From positions 60,044,547 to 60,108,546 of the forward strand of contig CM060194.1 in NCBI GenBank assembly GCA_030549335.1: a stretch of DNA of 64,000 nt. The letters run 5' to 3'. Positions 34,291 through 46,709 of the stretch are shown here, piece after piece. Source of the stretch: Pontederia crassipes. Its lineage: Eukaryota > Streptophyta > Magnoliopsida > Commelinales > Pontederiaceae. The notes under the pieces are model-generated. The model made no database searches and was not told the origin of the DNA. It was given only the letters and a program-made list of their open reading frames with translations. Position 1 is the stretch's first letter; every line of letters starts with the position of its first letter. The translations under genes and the position numbers were made by a program.

Positions 34291-36069
34291 TTATTTAAAA
34301 AAAACTGTCATGAGTGCAAAATGAACATCTCAAATGATTAAGTTTCTTAACGACTATAATACAATTATCTCACATGGATTTAAGAAATTTGTGGTATATA
34401 TACAATATAAATATGTTTTACATATGATCAATCAAATTTAATGTTCTCCTTAATGCATGACTAAGTTCTTAATATCGGCAACACATTTTTTTTATCTCCA
34501 ATTCTATATTCTTTGTCAACATAGTAATTACCACTTAGAGATAGTTATTCTCTCAAATCCATATGACAAGATTCTATAACCAAATATCATACTAAATATA
34601 ACTCCTTTATAAAGAAATATGAAGATATTTATAATGATATATATTTGTTTTCTCTCTGTGCCATTTCTTTCTATAATACATTTTTTTTTGTTGAAACATA
34701 GCACTTTTGTCTTATATGATACAAATCTAAATTTTTAGGTTATATTTGATATCGCGCCCACTAACTCCATGGTATATAAAGTGATAAATAATATATCATT
34801 TAAGAAATCAAATGGCAAGATAGAAATAACAAGGGCATTTGAAAAATTTTACAATTTCATAAAGTTCATGCAGAAATCCGACATGTATACTGGGACATAA
34901 AAAGTCACACACATAAGTTATATTTACCCATGTGATCTATATAAAAATTCTTACATGAATACATGCATCATTAAGATATACTATTTTAGTCACAAACCTT
35001 TTATATTGGAATCAATACATTTCTCAAGAAATGTGGACAAAATTAAAAAATTCGTGTACCTTGGTTAAAAATAAATTACAGCTATCATCCATGCAGGGGC
35101 AATTATACAATGATGTCTTATTCTAAATGTGTTATATAAATTGGAAAATTATAAATGTGTAATTGGATAATGAAAGATGTTGTGGCTCCGCACTAATTAT
35201 TCAAACATACCAATCACATAACATCAAACAAAGTCATGCCAAGGCATGCAATTATACACCACATAAATTAAAATTTATTTATGATACACATGTTGTCGTT
35301 TGTATAATAGAAATGAACTTTCATAATCGGACAAAATAAATTTTGTTAATTAATATCAACTATTTAAGCCAAATGTTGTGAGAGCCTAAGTAAAATGTAC
35401 AAAAAATGAAATGGTTATTAATATATTTAATAAGTAACTATATTTGAATCAAAATTTAACAAATACATTTAAAAATTAATATTATTATAAATATCATACT
35501 GTAGTAATCATGCACAATTTTAATGACACGTTGCATCTTGTTTGTGCAAAGGATGAAGTTCACTATTATACCGTATTGGATTAATTATAACTTGACCTAC
35601 AAATTCTGGGACTCCAAATAATCCAAACACTTGAAGATAAAAGACAAGAAGAAATATTTGTTGGATCAAATGAACGGTGAATTCGAGTTCTTGATCAAAC
35701 AACGTATAGTAGTCCAAAGGTTTCTTTTTAAATATAATAATCAAATTTAGTTAGTAAAATTCTCAACTTAACAAATAATTATTATTTTTGCTATCGTTAC
35801 TTGAACACCGAATTAGAAAGTACCCTTGACGAATCTCGACTTTGGCAGGAAAAAAAAACATAAAAATAATCAAAGGATCAAATTAAACAAATGGCAAAAA
35901 TAAAATTTTTCTGTCCCGTTGCGAGGACAGAAAACTCCGACAAAATAAAACTTGTTTTCTTAAAACAAAACTCAACGATCTCTCTCACAACGCGAGCACT
36001 AAAAAAAATGGTCAAATACCAATCCCCAAACTACCGATGACATGACTCGGATCAAAATTTGTTCTCGAA
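34291..36069. repeat. CYP78A 3'-flanking sequence
   Basis: Non-coding AT-rich DNA between two CYP78A fragments. Its left part matches 59,225-60,090 in the same orientation. Its right part, with some of the left, matches 61,262-62,371 inverted. Since the match abuts the stop codons at 36,070 and 61,261, this is downstream flank of the P450 gene. Confidence 0.7.
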
Positions 36070-37129
36070 CTATGCTTGAAAAGATCCAACATTCTTCACT
36101 GGAGTTGCTGCAACAGTGAGTGGATTCTTCATCTCCAACGACAACTTCAGCACCTCGTCGAGATCCACGGGAAAGCCCTCCGCCGGTGCCCAGTGAAAGC
36201 TGTGGACAAGGCGTGCCAACCAAAGGCCAATAGTTACGAGGCCAAGGTTCTTACCGGGGCAGACCCTGCGACCGGCACCGAATGGCGCCAATCGTAGATC
36301 ACCACCACGGACATCGACGTCCTCGCCGCCGGCCGACGGGAGGAAGCGCTCAGGCTTGAACTCCTCCGGGGAAGACCACACGGACGGATCATGCCCGATG
36401 GCCCACATGTTGACCATTGCGGTAGTCATGGAAGGGATCACCATTCCGTTGCTAAGCTGGACGTCGTCGGTAGCGAGACGAGCCCACGAGAGCAAGGGGC
36501 CCGGGGGATGAGCGCGCAGCGTCTCCTTGACTAGTGCCTGCAGGTAAGGCATCCGGGCGACGTCAGCGTCAGTGGGTGTGCGATCGCTGCCCACGACGGT
36601 GTCAATCTCATCTCGAAGCTTAGACTGCACTTCCGGATGTAGTACAAGCTCCGCCATTGCCCACTCAGTGAGCAACGCAGTCGTGTCAGTGCCACGAAAG
36701 ATCATTTCCTGTCGTCAAATCATGCACACATTGAGCAAGATGTCAAATTAGTTCTTGCCTTTATATAACTGCATGGCATATATATGAACATTTGTATCGT
36801 TATCATCACATACGTACCCAGAGAATAGCGACCATGTCATCATCCTGCAGCTTCTCTTCACCTTCCAAGGATAGAAGAACATCGACGAAATCTGCATTGT
36901 CGTGCTTGTTGGTGCCATCGGCAGCAAGGACCTTCTGGCGATGCTCAGATATGATGCCACCGACGAACTTCGTAACTCGAGGCACGAGGGCAGCACACCG
37001 GCGCTTGATGTTTGATGGATCGTAGAAGAAAGAGAGCCACGGGAGGTGGTCGGACCAGTTGAAGGAACCCAGGAGGTCAAAGTCTTCACGTACCATCTCT
37101 TTGAGGCACTCGAGTAGATCTTCCAAATC

Positions 37130-37730
37130 GTCGATATTTTCGTTAGATAATTTTCGACGGTTTAACCCGTCTAAAATTTCGACGGTGATAAATTCGTCGG
37201 AAGATTCCGTCGAAAATATTTATACTTCGACGGTTATGACCGTCGATAATTTCAGCGGTTTATCTAACCGTCGAAACTTCCAGCGATCTGAACCGTCGAA
37301 AAATTTCAAGACTGGTTGCGCATAATTATTGAACTTATCGACGGTTTTGACTGTCGAAATTTGCGACGTTCAAAGCAACCGTCGATATTTAGGCGGTCAT
37401 AACCGTCGATTGTATTTAAATAAAATATTCTACCTTACTTTTTTTCGACGGCCTCAACCGTCGAAAATGGAAATTTATAATTTACACAACCTATGTATCT
37501 GTCGATGTTTTTTAAAAATTATCATTAAGGGAATCGACGACTAAAACCGTCGATATTTCGACGGTTTAAAGAACTGTCAAAACTATCGACGGCTAAAACC
37601 GTCGATATTTCGACGGTTTGAATACCGTCGAAACTATCGACGGTTTTTCCAGCGGATTGGAGCCGTCGAAACGCGAATTAATATAATATTATATTTACCT
37701 ATGTTGCTGCGGTTTCGACCGTCGAAAAGT
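37130..37730. repeat. CACTA-B left subterminal repeats
   Basis: Many direct and inverted copies of ACCGTCGAAA, TTTCGACGGTT and AACCGTCGAT. They are equivalent to those at 41,810-42,360 and are the probable TnpA binding region. Confidence 0.85.
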
Positions 37731-37928
37731 GGTTATATAAAAACCCGACCGCACTCTTACTTAGAACGTTTTGAACGTTCATCCGCCGTCGCCCGTTTCG
37801 TCCTACCGTCGACCACCTCCCGCCCGAAGCTTCCGCCGCCGACCATCTCCGACGCAGGTAGGTCCGATCCCCGCCTCCTTTGATATATAATTTTTCTCTC
37901 CTTCGACCATCTCCGTGCAGCGGCGAGT

Positions 37929-38060
37929 TCCGGCCGCCATTCGCGCGCGGCGGCCAGATCCGGCCGCCATTCGCGCGCGGCGGCCAGATCCGGCCGCCAT
38001 TCTTGCGCGGCGGCCAGATCCGGCCGCCATTCGCGCCCGGCGGGCGGCCAGATCCGGCTG
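37929..38060. repeat. 30-bp GC-rich minisatellite, 4 copies
   Basis: Units contain CCGGCCGCCATTCGCGCGCGG, roughly every 30 bp, upstream of TNP2. Frames through it read as short repeated peptides on either strand but it is more likely leader sequence. The last unit has an extra GGCG. Confidence 0.85.
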
Positions 38061-38360
38061 CCCTCTACGCGTGGCATTTGAATTATAGTTGTAATATTTA
38101 GAATTATATTTAGAATTATAGTTTAGAATTATAGTTGTAATATTTTTTTCCTCCTTTTGTTTGATGGAAAACGATCATGAGCAAAAAGGGCCAAAACTGT
38201 TATATATACTTATTATATGCTATCTCTATACCTAGTAGAATGATTAGTAAACATTAGCTAAATAATCTGTTCTTCCTCAGTTGTTTCATATTCATTTTTC
38301 TTTCCTTATACAATTTTGTATGACTAAAATTTTTTATGATTTGCAAATAATACAATCATT

Positions 38361-39850
38361 ATGTCATACTTGAACGATCGTCGATGGATGTACAAAAGAA
38401 ATAATCCTGGTCGTAGAGGCTTGACACAAGAATTTATAGATGGCGTTGACTATTATGTTACTGTGGCTTGTCAATCTTTACAATTTCAGCGGGAGGGAGC
38501 AATTAGGTGTCCTTGTTTGAAATGTGCTAGCACAAAGTTACAGACGATAGAGACTGTCAAAGTTCACTTATATAGAAAGGGTTTCAAACCCAATTATTGG
38601 GAATGGGATGATTTAGGCGAAGGAGCGCCTTCGACAAGCGTCCCAAATGAAGGTCTTCATTTTGTGGATCCTGAACCAACATTTGCTTCGCAATATGAAC
38701 AGTCTGTTTATGACATAGCTGCAACTGAGTATGTCAATATTAGATTTGAGCAGAATGAAGAGGCACCAAATCCAGAAGCAAGAGATTTTTATGACTTACT
38801 AAACGCATCGAGCCAACCCTTATGGCCTGGGTGTGAAAGTCATTCGGAACTATCACTTGCTGTTAAATAATTGAATCTGAAAGCCGACCACAATATTTCA
38901 CAAGCATGTTTTGATGCATTTCTAGATATTTTAAAAGAGGTCACACCAACTGGGGCTCGTATTCCTGAAAATTTTTATAGGACAAAAAGATTGGTCAGTA
39001 AACTTGGTCTTGACTCAACTAAAATAGATTGTTGTCGTGATGGTTGTATGTTATATTACGGCGAGGACATCAATCTAAATGAATGCAAGTTTTGTGGGGC
39101 CGAACGATATAGAGTGACTAACAAGTCTCAAGTCGCTGTGAAAAGAATGCATTATTTGCCTCTTATTCCAAGGCTTAAAAGACTATACTCGTCTATAGGG
39201 TCAGCGTCGCAGATGAAGTGGCATGCACAACATAATACTTCTGAAGGTGTAATGCTTCACCCATCGGATGGTGAAGCGTGGAAACATTTTGATCGTAAGC
39301 ATCCTGATTTTGCTAGGGACCAAAAGAACATAAGGCTCGGATTATGCGCAGATGGTTTTACACCATATGGTCAAACTTCAGTTCCTTATTCATGTTGGCC
39401 GGTAACAATAACACCTTATAATTTGCCACCTGGGATTTGTATGTCCGCACCTTATATGTTTTTGACATGCATTATTCCTGGTCCTCAAAGTCCTAAACAG
39501 AGGATAGACGTGTATTTACAACCTCTAATAGACGAGCTAAAAGAACTGTGGGATGGTGTCGTCGCTTATGATGTGTCGACCAAACAAAATTTCATATTGA
39601 GAGTTGCCTTATTGTAGACTGTTAATGACTTTCCAGCCTACGAGATGTTGTCTGGTTGGATGACTGCAGGGAAATTAGCTTGTCCATCTTGCATGGAACA
39701 CTCAGATGCGTTCACTTTGAGAAATGGGGGTAAAAATACTTGGTTTGATTGCCACAGACGGTTTCTTACAGCTGATCATCCGTACAGAAATAACCGAAAT
39801 GCATTTCGACGGAATAGGGTTGTGGAAGACATGCCTCCGGTCAGACGCTG
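38361..39850 (+). pseudogene. CACTA-B TNP2-type transposase, truncated
   Basis: ATG at 38,361 opens a transposase-associated domain (MSYLNDRRWMYKRN, FIDGVDYYV, IRCPCLKC, VKVHLYRKGF). The transposase family tnp2 region follows: CPCLK and CKFCGAERYR zinc-type Cys sites, IPRLKRLYSS, MLHPSDGEAWKHFDRKHPDFA, NIRLGLCADGFTPYG, PVTITPYNLPPGICM, and AYEMLSGWMTAGKLACPSCM. In-frame stops stand at 38,868-38,870 and 39,615-39,617 (TAG where Trp is expected). After FRRNRVVEDMPPVR near 39,845 the expected C-terminal half is missing and TnpA-like sequence begins. TNP2 is the catalytic transposase of CACTA elements. This one is dead. Confidence 0.9.
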
Positions 39851-41127
39851 TGTCCTTCAAGATTTGTACCGTCGAAACCAACGGCTGCAGCAGTTACTAA
39901 AGTATTGCGACATAGGTATACTGAAGCGTGGCTTACATGGAGGGAAGTTCCTTATGCCATGAGACAGATGTTATTTAATGAATTTCAAGTATCATTAGAA
40001 GCCAACATCATCATTAATATTTTTCTTCGTCATGCACATTAATTATTTTTAAACACTTACAGACTGATGTGTGGTGGGAGCCCGAGCATACGGAAAAAAT
40101 GTGGAAGGCTTTTAACTCTCGGTGCTCAAAGAGATTGTCCGCGATGCTTTCTGAAGCTCGAGCTGACGGAGAACGACCCAATTGGATCCCCGAGGCCGTT
40201 TGGATCGATTCGCTAGGAAAGTGGTCCACCAAGGAGTACAAAGTGAAATGCGAAAAGGCAAAAACCAGTCGAGAGTCCGACCAGGGAGCGTGCTTGCATT
40301 CGGGCGGATGTCTATCCACGAGCACGATTGCTAAGAAAATGGTAAGGTCTTTCTCCGAACTCAGGACGAAATATTATACTTTAAGAAAATGGTAAGTAAT
40401 TTGCAAATTTTAAAATATTATCTCATTGCAGGAGAAAGAGACGGGTAGACCACCGACTCGGGACGAAATATTTCTCCGAACTCATCAGAAGAAGAACAAA
40501 GAATGGGTCTCGAGTTATGCCCGGGAGACATATGTATGTAAATTTTTGTGCCTTTACTTTTTTCTAAATTGCAAGTTAATAATTAATTAACAAAACTTTG
40601 AAGTCGATCACCTAGTCGTCGTTTGTAGTTAATTATTTTTTTTATATTTCAGGAGTCTTATAAAACAAAAGAAGTTGATCATATTACGCAAGCCACGCAG
40701 GAGGGGACCACACCGTTGACCTCAAGACAACTTTGGACGGACCACATCGGCGTGAAGAAGGGTCGCATTTACGGACTTGGATCTTCTGTGAGTGACACAG
40801 ATATTGAATATGGTCGACGAAGTACTTCAGGTTCATCTCCTTCTACTATGCAAGAAATTATGGATCAGGTGATCATCAAGATTAGGGAAGAGGTCAGATA
40901 GGAATTCGAAGAACGTGAACGTCGTAACAGGGATGAAATGAAGAAAATGATGCGTGCCTTCATGCGTGGAGAATTGAATGACGACGACGCCGAGGTAGAT
41001 TCATATATAGTACATAATTATTTTTGGAATTTGCTTTAATCTGATGCATCATTGTACTCATTAGATTCATATGCACTTTGACACTAACTTAGATTTTACT
41101 CTTCATCCCTTTCAGTTAGATCTGTAG
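39851..41127 (+). pseudogene. CACTA-B TnpA-like protein (Transposase_24 type)
   Basis: Exons with GT-AG borders: one ending at about 39,989 (TEAWLTWREVPYAMRQMLFN), then 40,063-40,341, 40,432-40,533 and 40,653-40,994, with a possible tiny last exon ending at TAG about 41,127. The joined product shows WWEPEHTEKMWKAFNSRCSK, MLSEARADGERPNWIPEAVW, a THQKKNKEWVS region and a charged C-terminal coiled coil (EFEERERRNRDEMKKMM). An in-frame TAG at 40,899-40,901 precedes that coiled coil. It is the same family as the protein at 9,310-10,296 but not closely similar. The join to the truncated TNP2 looks like an internal deletion. Confidence 0.8.
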
Positions 41128-41809
41128 GCTTTCAAAATTTTCACCGAAAATGGAGTGCAGACAGTTGGATCATGTAAATGTCAGTACTTAGTATAAACTT
41201 GTTAGTTTACGCTCGATTTTGCTCGATTTTGAGATTCGGCGTTAGCTTGTTAGTTTACGCATCTTCTAGATTTATCAATTTTGAAGATGCTCAATCAATT
41301 ATTTATCAAATTATGTTGATGTTAAATTGAAATAATGTTTTTATATTTTAGATTTTAGATTCAATTAGATTGTGATTACGCATCTTCAAAACTGAATTCA
41401 TGTTTTTTTTTTTTTGCATTTATATGTTATAACTTTTACTCTATTTTCAATTTTGTGCAGTGATGTTTTGCGACGAAGATGATATGCAAATTGAACTTCA
41501 GCTCTTCGTCGTGACGAAGACGTTATGCCGTTCAATTTGTGAATTAAGCACGCCGTTCCATTATCTCGTTCCACTATGGTTGACGTTATTGAATCTGTGA
41601 ATTATGGATTATGTTTCATGTTTGGATACCCTTATGCCGAATTGAACTATCTATGATGTGATGTGATGTGCTTTATATGTGAATTACGATATTTCAATCT
41701 GTGATGAATTATATTTCAATCTGTGCCGTTCAATTGAACTATCAAATGTGTTGTATTATATGAGAATTATCTGTGAATTCATTATTTTTTTTAAATTTTT
41801 TTACGTTTC
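41128..41809. other. CACTA-B 3' part without gene
   Basis: AT-rich, with a T run at about 41,402 and short repeats around GTGAATTATG and GCCGTTCAATT (41,530-41,760). Probably the 3' untranslated part of the transposon gene. Confidence 0.5.
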
Positions 41810-42360
41810 CGACGGTCCTGACCGTCGGAAACAACTGAAATATTGCAATTTTCAGCGGATTTTTTCGATACTTACCGACGGTTATATCCGTCGGTACACA
41901 ATTATCGACGGTCGTAGCCCACGAGTAAAAGCCGTCGATACTAGATTGTCGACGGTTTTAACCATCGATAAAATCGACGGTTCAAGTCGCCGATATATAT
42001 CGACGGTTAAAACCGTCGATAGTTTCCACGGTTCAAGCCGCCGATAGATATTGACGGCACAAACCGCCGATACTATCGACGGTTTAAGCCGTCGATAAAT
42101 ATCGACGGCTCGAACCGTCAATACTATTATCGGTTCAAACCGTCGATATATATCGGCGGTCCTGCCCATCGATAATATTGATGGTTCGCACCGTCGATAT
42201 TTAACGTTCGACTGCCGCGCCCGCCAGCTAGACCGTCTGTAATACCGATGGTTCAGAAGAAACCATCGTAAAAAATTTACGACGAGTCTTTTTCACACGA
42301 TCATTATCCGTCGAAGATTTGGCAAATTTACCGACGGTTAGGACCGTCGGTAAAAGGCAG
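41810..42360. repeat. CACTA-B right subterminal repeats
   Basis: Alternating ATCGACGGTT and AACCGTCGAT words about every 20-25 bp. This forms potential hairpins and matches the left array. Confidence 0.85.
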
Positions 42361-42373
42361 TTTTCTTGTAGTG
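42361..42373 (-). repeat. CACTA-B right terminal repeat
   Basis: TTTTCTTGTAGTG, identical to the terminal 13 bp of CACTA-A. Its partner at the left is missing. Confidence 0.9.
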
Positions 42374-43154
42374 AACGTCGAAACGACGACCGAAGACTGA
42401 GCCCATGATGTTGTTGAGCGCCGCATTCTGGAGGTGCGAGCGTAGACCGACGACACCACGGCGCCTCTGTTCAGAGAGGATAGCAGCGAGCATGATGGAG
42501 CAGTCGTCCTGACGGCCGGGCTCGTGAGCGGCGACGCGGCGAGGGGCGAAAAGGTGGCTGGAGGCAATGCGACGGAGCTGGCGCCAGTAGGTGCCGTTCG
42601 GGGCGAAACCCATGGCCCGGGTGAACATGAGCTCACGAGCGGAGTACTTCACTGGACGATCAGCGAAGGATGAATGAGAGAGGATCTCACGAGCAGTAGT
42701 GGGATCAGAGGACACGACGGCAGGCGTGGAGCCGATAGAGAAGGCCATGAGGGACTTGCCGGACGTGGAGATGGAAAGGCTCGAGAGGAGACGATGAGGG
42801 AGAGAGCGGGTGAGGGAGAAGATGGAACCGAACACGGGCAAGCCACGAGGTCCAGGGATGGGAACGGCACCGCGACGGGAACGACCATTCGACCATGCAG
42901 AGCCACCGGGCGACAATGCCCATGAGAGGAGTGCAAAGGAAACGAGGATGACAAAGAGAGAGAAGAGCAGCAAAGGGCGATCGCCCAAGAGGTTGGCGTC
43001 GGAGCTGAGGAGAGTTGGAAGGGTCAAGAGCCATAAGCTCGAGTCTGCTGTTGTTGTGCTCAGTGTTGTCATGGCGAAAACCTTGACAAAAATCTGAGCA
43101 CTAACTACTTTATGCCTGCACGAGAGGAGGGAGAGAGATGGAGAAATATGAGAG

Positions 43155-43350
43155 ATATCTTGGGAATGTATAGTGCGAAATTATAATTTGGTCTTGATGG
43201 GAACATATGCCGAGAAAAAAAGATGGCGAGTATTTATAGTGCGAAATTGTGATTTGGTTTTGATGGGAACATATGCGAAAAAAAGATGGCGAGTATTTAT
43301 AGTGCAAAATTATGATTTGTCCTCGATGGGAACATATGCGACAAAAGATG
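43155..43350 (-). promoter_or_regulatory. CYP78A core promoter, TATA-bearing unit repeated three times
   Basis: A unit of 63-66 bp with TATAGTGCGAAATT, GGGAACATATGC and AAAGATGGCGAG occurs at about 43,168, 43,234 and 43,297. On the minus strand two units carry the TATA box CTATAAATA (43,231-43,239 and 43,294-43,302); the unit nearest the gene reads CTATACATT and is degenerate. The nearer good TATA is about 160 bp from the ATG at 43,072. Confidence 0.7.
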
Positions 43351-45760
43351 GCAACGTGTGCGAGAGAAAGAGTGTGTGTATGCACGTGTTTATTAGTTGT
43401 GGTCATTAATACGCGTAAGTAAGGTGACCTTATTCAATTGTAGTTAATATTTGAATTGCTAATTAACAATTATGTTAATTACAGTATACAAGCCAAATAA
43501 TTACAACATCTAATACCGTTCATTAAAATATCGATCTCTCTCTAGTTAATTCATGAGGAGAGAGAAGAATAGCCAACAAAACATTTCTTGAAGTTTTTAC
43601 ATGAAAGAATGATAGTTTCTAGTTTCTGTATATTTTTTATGAATAAAAGAAATTATCATTGAATTTAGATATTTAAGAACCGCTCACAGCTATAGATTAA
43701 TGATATTTGCTGTTGCAATTAATACGTCCAGGCAGGATACTAAAATCAATTTTGTAGTCTATATGTTTAGTACTGATTATCAATGATATCACTAACACTT
43801 AACAATGATGATAATAATAATATAGAAAGCAAATAATAATAAGATTTAATCGTCATTGATAATGGCATCAACTATGATTGTCATATTCTAATTCGACTAA
43901 TAAAATCTTACGACGTTATGAAGAAAAAACGATTTCGATCCTACTCAAAAGATTTTAAGCATAGGATCTAAAGTCGAGTCTTAAAATCGATATGGTCTTG
44001 TGATCCTACAATATTAGTATAAGTTTATTTATTTAAATGAAAAAAAATATTTTAATTATAATAAAGATAAAGAACCTTGAGAAAGTTTATTTTAATTATT
44101 TTATTCTAACATATTGTACGTATTATTCTCACTTTTATGAACTCTAATAATTCAATGTTATGTCATAAATCTAATCTTACGTTATTTTAAATCAAAATTA
44201 AATTAATTAGTTGTTGCACGTATACTAATATTATATCACATTTTTGTAAAATATTATATTTCATTAAAATCCAATATTGTATATTATTATTTAGTATTTC
44301 TTTAAGTGTATATCATGTTATATTTCACATGATATAAACATATATATTAGATTTAAAAATATGTGAATAAAATATTAGTGATCAATGTTTAATTAACTCA
44401 TATATAAATATGTGAATAAATATATTATTTCAATATTCTATATTAAAAATATTTTATTCATATGCATAGATCTCACAACACTCGATTCAATTCTATTCAT
44501 ACAGGCGGTATAATTAATACATGAGAAGAATATATAGTAAACTTTATAAATTAAACAAGTCAAATTTTCTTTTAACACAAATTTGTAGTCTTTCTTTTTG
44601 GGCAATTTTCATTTATGATTCGATGAATTAAAATTTTCCATTGGATCTTCCTTTTTAACATGCATAGCCAGCCGTCGGTTGGCAGAAGATTTTGTTATTA
44701 TTTATTAATGAGCATAGGAAAGATACTTTAATGTCTTGTAGTTAATATTTTTTTTTACTGATTATAAGTCATATAATTAATGTTAGTAATGATGTTAATT
44801 AATATAACAACCTAGAGTTTTTATAAATAACCAAATAATGAAATAAATAACTTATTTGTTTAATTTCATATATTAATGATAATTAGAGTTGTGATGAGAT
44901 AAAATTTTAATTGCAAAAAAGGAAAAAAAAGAATAAAAGAATATAGTTTTAGTTTGACCAAGTTGGTGATGACGAATTGGGGAGCGGATGGGTACAATCA
45001 ATTGGATTATGGTTGGATGGAATTTAATAGAATTCAACCAAATTTTATTAAAATGATATTATTTATAATAATTTAATGATATATAAATAAATAAATAATG
45101 TATAAAAAAATATTAGTAACCTATTAATAAAGAAATATTAATGTAAGTGTAATTATTCATTCTATTTCAAAATATAATTATTGATAAAAAATGATTTCCA
45201 ACTTGTTAATATTAATTGTTTATTATTAAAATGGTATTTCTGAATTAATTAAATTAACAATACGTTAATTTATTTTTACCATAAGCCACTCTTCTTTTTC
45301 TTACTTTTATTTCTTTTTTGACACTTTCCTTTTCTTCATTTTATGCTCCCACTAATTAATACTTAAATTCCTTTTTAGTGTTATTTTTATTTTTCCTTTT
45401 TAATTTTGAATGTTCATTAAAATACTTTAGTTTTATAATTTTCCTTTCCTTTCTACTTGTTTTCAATTTTTTTTATTTTTTTTCGCTTGAACCAATTCAT
45501 CAGTTTTCACCGATTCGATCGACTTGTTTTGGTCCGATTGTAATTCCGATTTTGAGTTTAAGTTAGACTGGAATAGGCGGTGGTTCATGGTCGAACTGAT
45601 TGGTGCAGTTTGATTTTGACAGCATTGATAAAGGTGGTTTAACTAACCGATAGAGTTTTGATTTAGTCAAACTTCTAATTAAAATATTTGATAAATATTA
45701 TTTAAAAATAGTTTAGAGTTATAAGATAAAACCCTATAGGCTACTCCCACTATCATGAAG
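43303..45760 (-). repeat. CYP78A upstream region, copy 4 (native at the gene)
   Basis: This is the upstream DNA of the gene starting at 43,072, matching 17,317-19,781 and 654-3,118. It is AT-rich with no gene. It has no gypsy insertion and so shows the empty target site. Confidence 0.8.
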
Positions 45761-46709
45761 AGTTTAGAGTACATTTGTTTGACATTTTATTTTATTCCTA
45801 ATGTGCTCTCATTTATTTTAAAAGCATACTTTATTTAATCTCTCAACATGATGTACTAGTTTTCATTGAAAATTTCTCGTCTTTAATTTTACTTCTAAAA
45901 AACAAGACTTTTCATATTTTATTTTAAACTAATAAATACTTTTTATACTTGAGTAGTATTTCAAAATAAAATATCATAAAGTCAAAAAATATATGCATAT
46001 AAAATGAGCCTAATATGTATATATATATAAGGTCTATTTTTGTAAAAACATTTTGTAATTATTATTAGTGCTATATTTATCAAGCAATTTTTATTACATT
46101 TATTGATAAATTGCTATCCACCTTTAGCTAATATTTAACCTCCATCATGTAATCATACCACTATCGCCTAGCAAATCACAATTTGCTAATAATATACTAA
46201 CTTTGCCAAAAAGAGTTTAAAAAGTAAAGTTTTAGTTTAATTAAAATTTGATCCATTAGAGTTTTAGTTTTCCTATATAATAAACCCATCTTCTTTCGAT
46301 TTCTCTTCTCATCTCGGTTCTGTTTCGATTCTCCCTTCTCCACTTACCATGCATGTGTACTCCCTGCATCTGACCAACCTAAGTTGCCAACTAGTGATGA
46401 AAATCAAGGATTTAGGGTAGAATCGTAGAACAATGTCAAGGCATATAAAATTTTAAATTCACTTTTATATAGGTTTTTTCAATAACTAAATCATGTTAAA
46501 GAAGTTTAATTAAAGCCTTAAACATGCTCTTGTCTCCATAATCCTGTGGGATCACTATATTCTCAATTGCTAAAAGTGCTCCCATTTTTTTCCATATTTA
46601 ATGTAGTGGGTCTCATTGGATCACAAAATTACTTGTTTGGCAAAAAATCTTGGAATAAAAGGTAATCATGGTCATATTCTCATATCGAATAGGGTCTAAA
46701 TTAAGAAGT
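45761..46709. repeat. Segment A/B duplication, non-coding part (copy B)
   Basis: Counterpart of 19,782-20,721, with CTATATAATAAA at about 46,273. At 46,709 it joins gypsy-2 zinc-knuckle sequence directly. Confidence 0.65.

Larger units (their letters stand above)
37112..42373 (+). mobile_element. CACTA-B, CACTA transposon lacking its left end
   Basis: The right end is TTTTCTTGTAGTG at 42,361-42,373, against P450 codon GTT. The left border, about 37,112, shows no CACTA terminus: P450 sequence (GAGTGCCTCAAAGAG on the minus strand) passes into CGTCGATATTTTCG-type subterminal sequence. Both flanks are dense in ACCGTCGAT/ATCGACGGT words. It carries TNP2 and TnpA-like genes on the plus strand, both damaged. 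Without its left end it should not be able to move. Confidence 0.9.
36070..43072 (-). pseudogene. CYP78A: CYP78A cytochrome P450, split by CACTA-B
   Basis: Plant CYP78A enzymes are membrane-anchored endoplasmic-reticulum monooxygenases that control organ size and leaf or seed growth; their substrate is unsettled. Exon 1 is 42,374-43,072 (233 codons) plus 36,818-37,111 (98 codons). The intron is 36,709-36,817 (109 bp, GT-AG) and exon 2 is 36,070-36,708 (212 residues and stop). Visible: an N-terminal hydrophobic anchor (residues about 25-55), the Pro-rich hinge PIPGPRGLPVFGS, I-helix FRGTDTT, K-helix ETLR, PERF, and the haem loop [10 protein letters not shown] with its Cys. The ancestral product would be near 550 residues, normal for the family. 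CACTA-B lies after FGRRFDV, and seven codons present in the relative at 60,751 are missing. Both halves stay in frame, so this disruption seems the only major lesion. Full function is unlikely. Confidence 0.92.

Noticed and set aside
36748..37089. 113-residue frame in the CYP78A exon 1 end, and its relative at 60,668-61,138
   Set aside because: A shifted frame of the P450 exon. The correct frame gives conserved P450 residues and ends at a GT donor.
37757..38101. Repeated-peptide frames over the 30-bp minisatellite
   Set aside because: Both strands are open only because the repeat unit lacks stops and is a multiple of three. It lies in the transposon leader.
42649..43097. Frames opposite or shifted to the CYP78A first exon
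   Set aside because: Shadows of a GC-rich exon whose correct frame shows the membrane anchor and PIPGPRGLP hinge.
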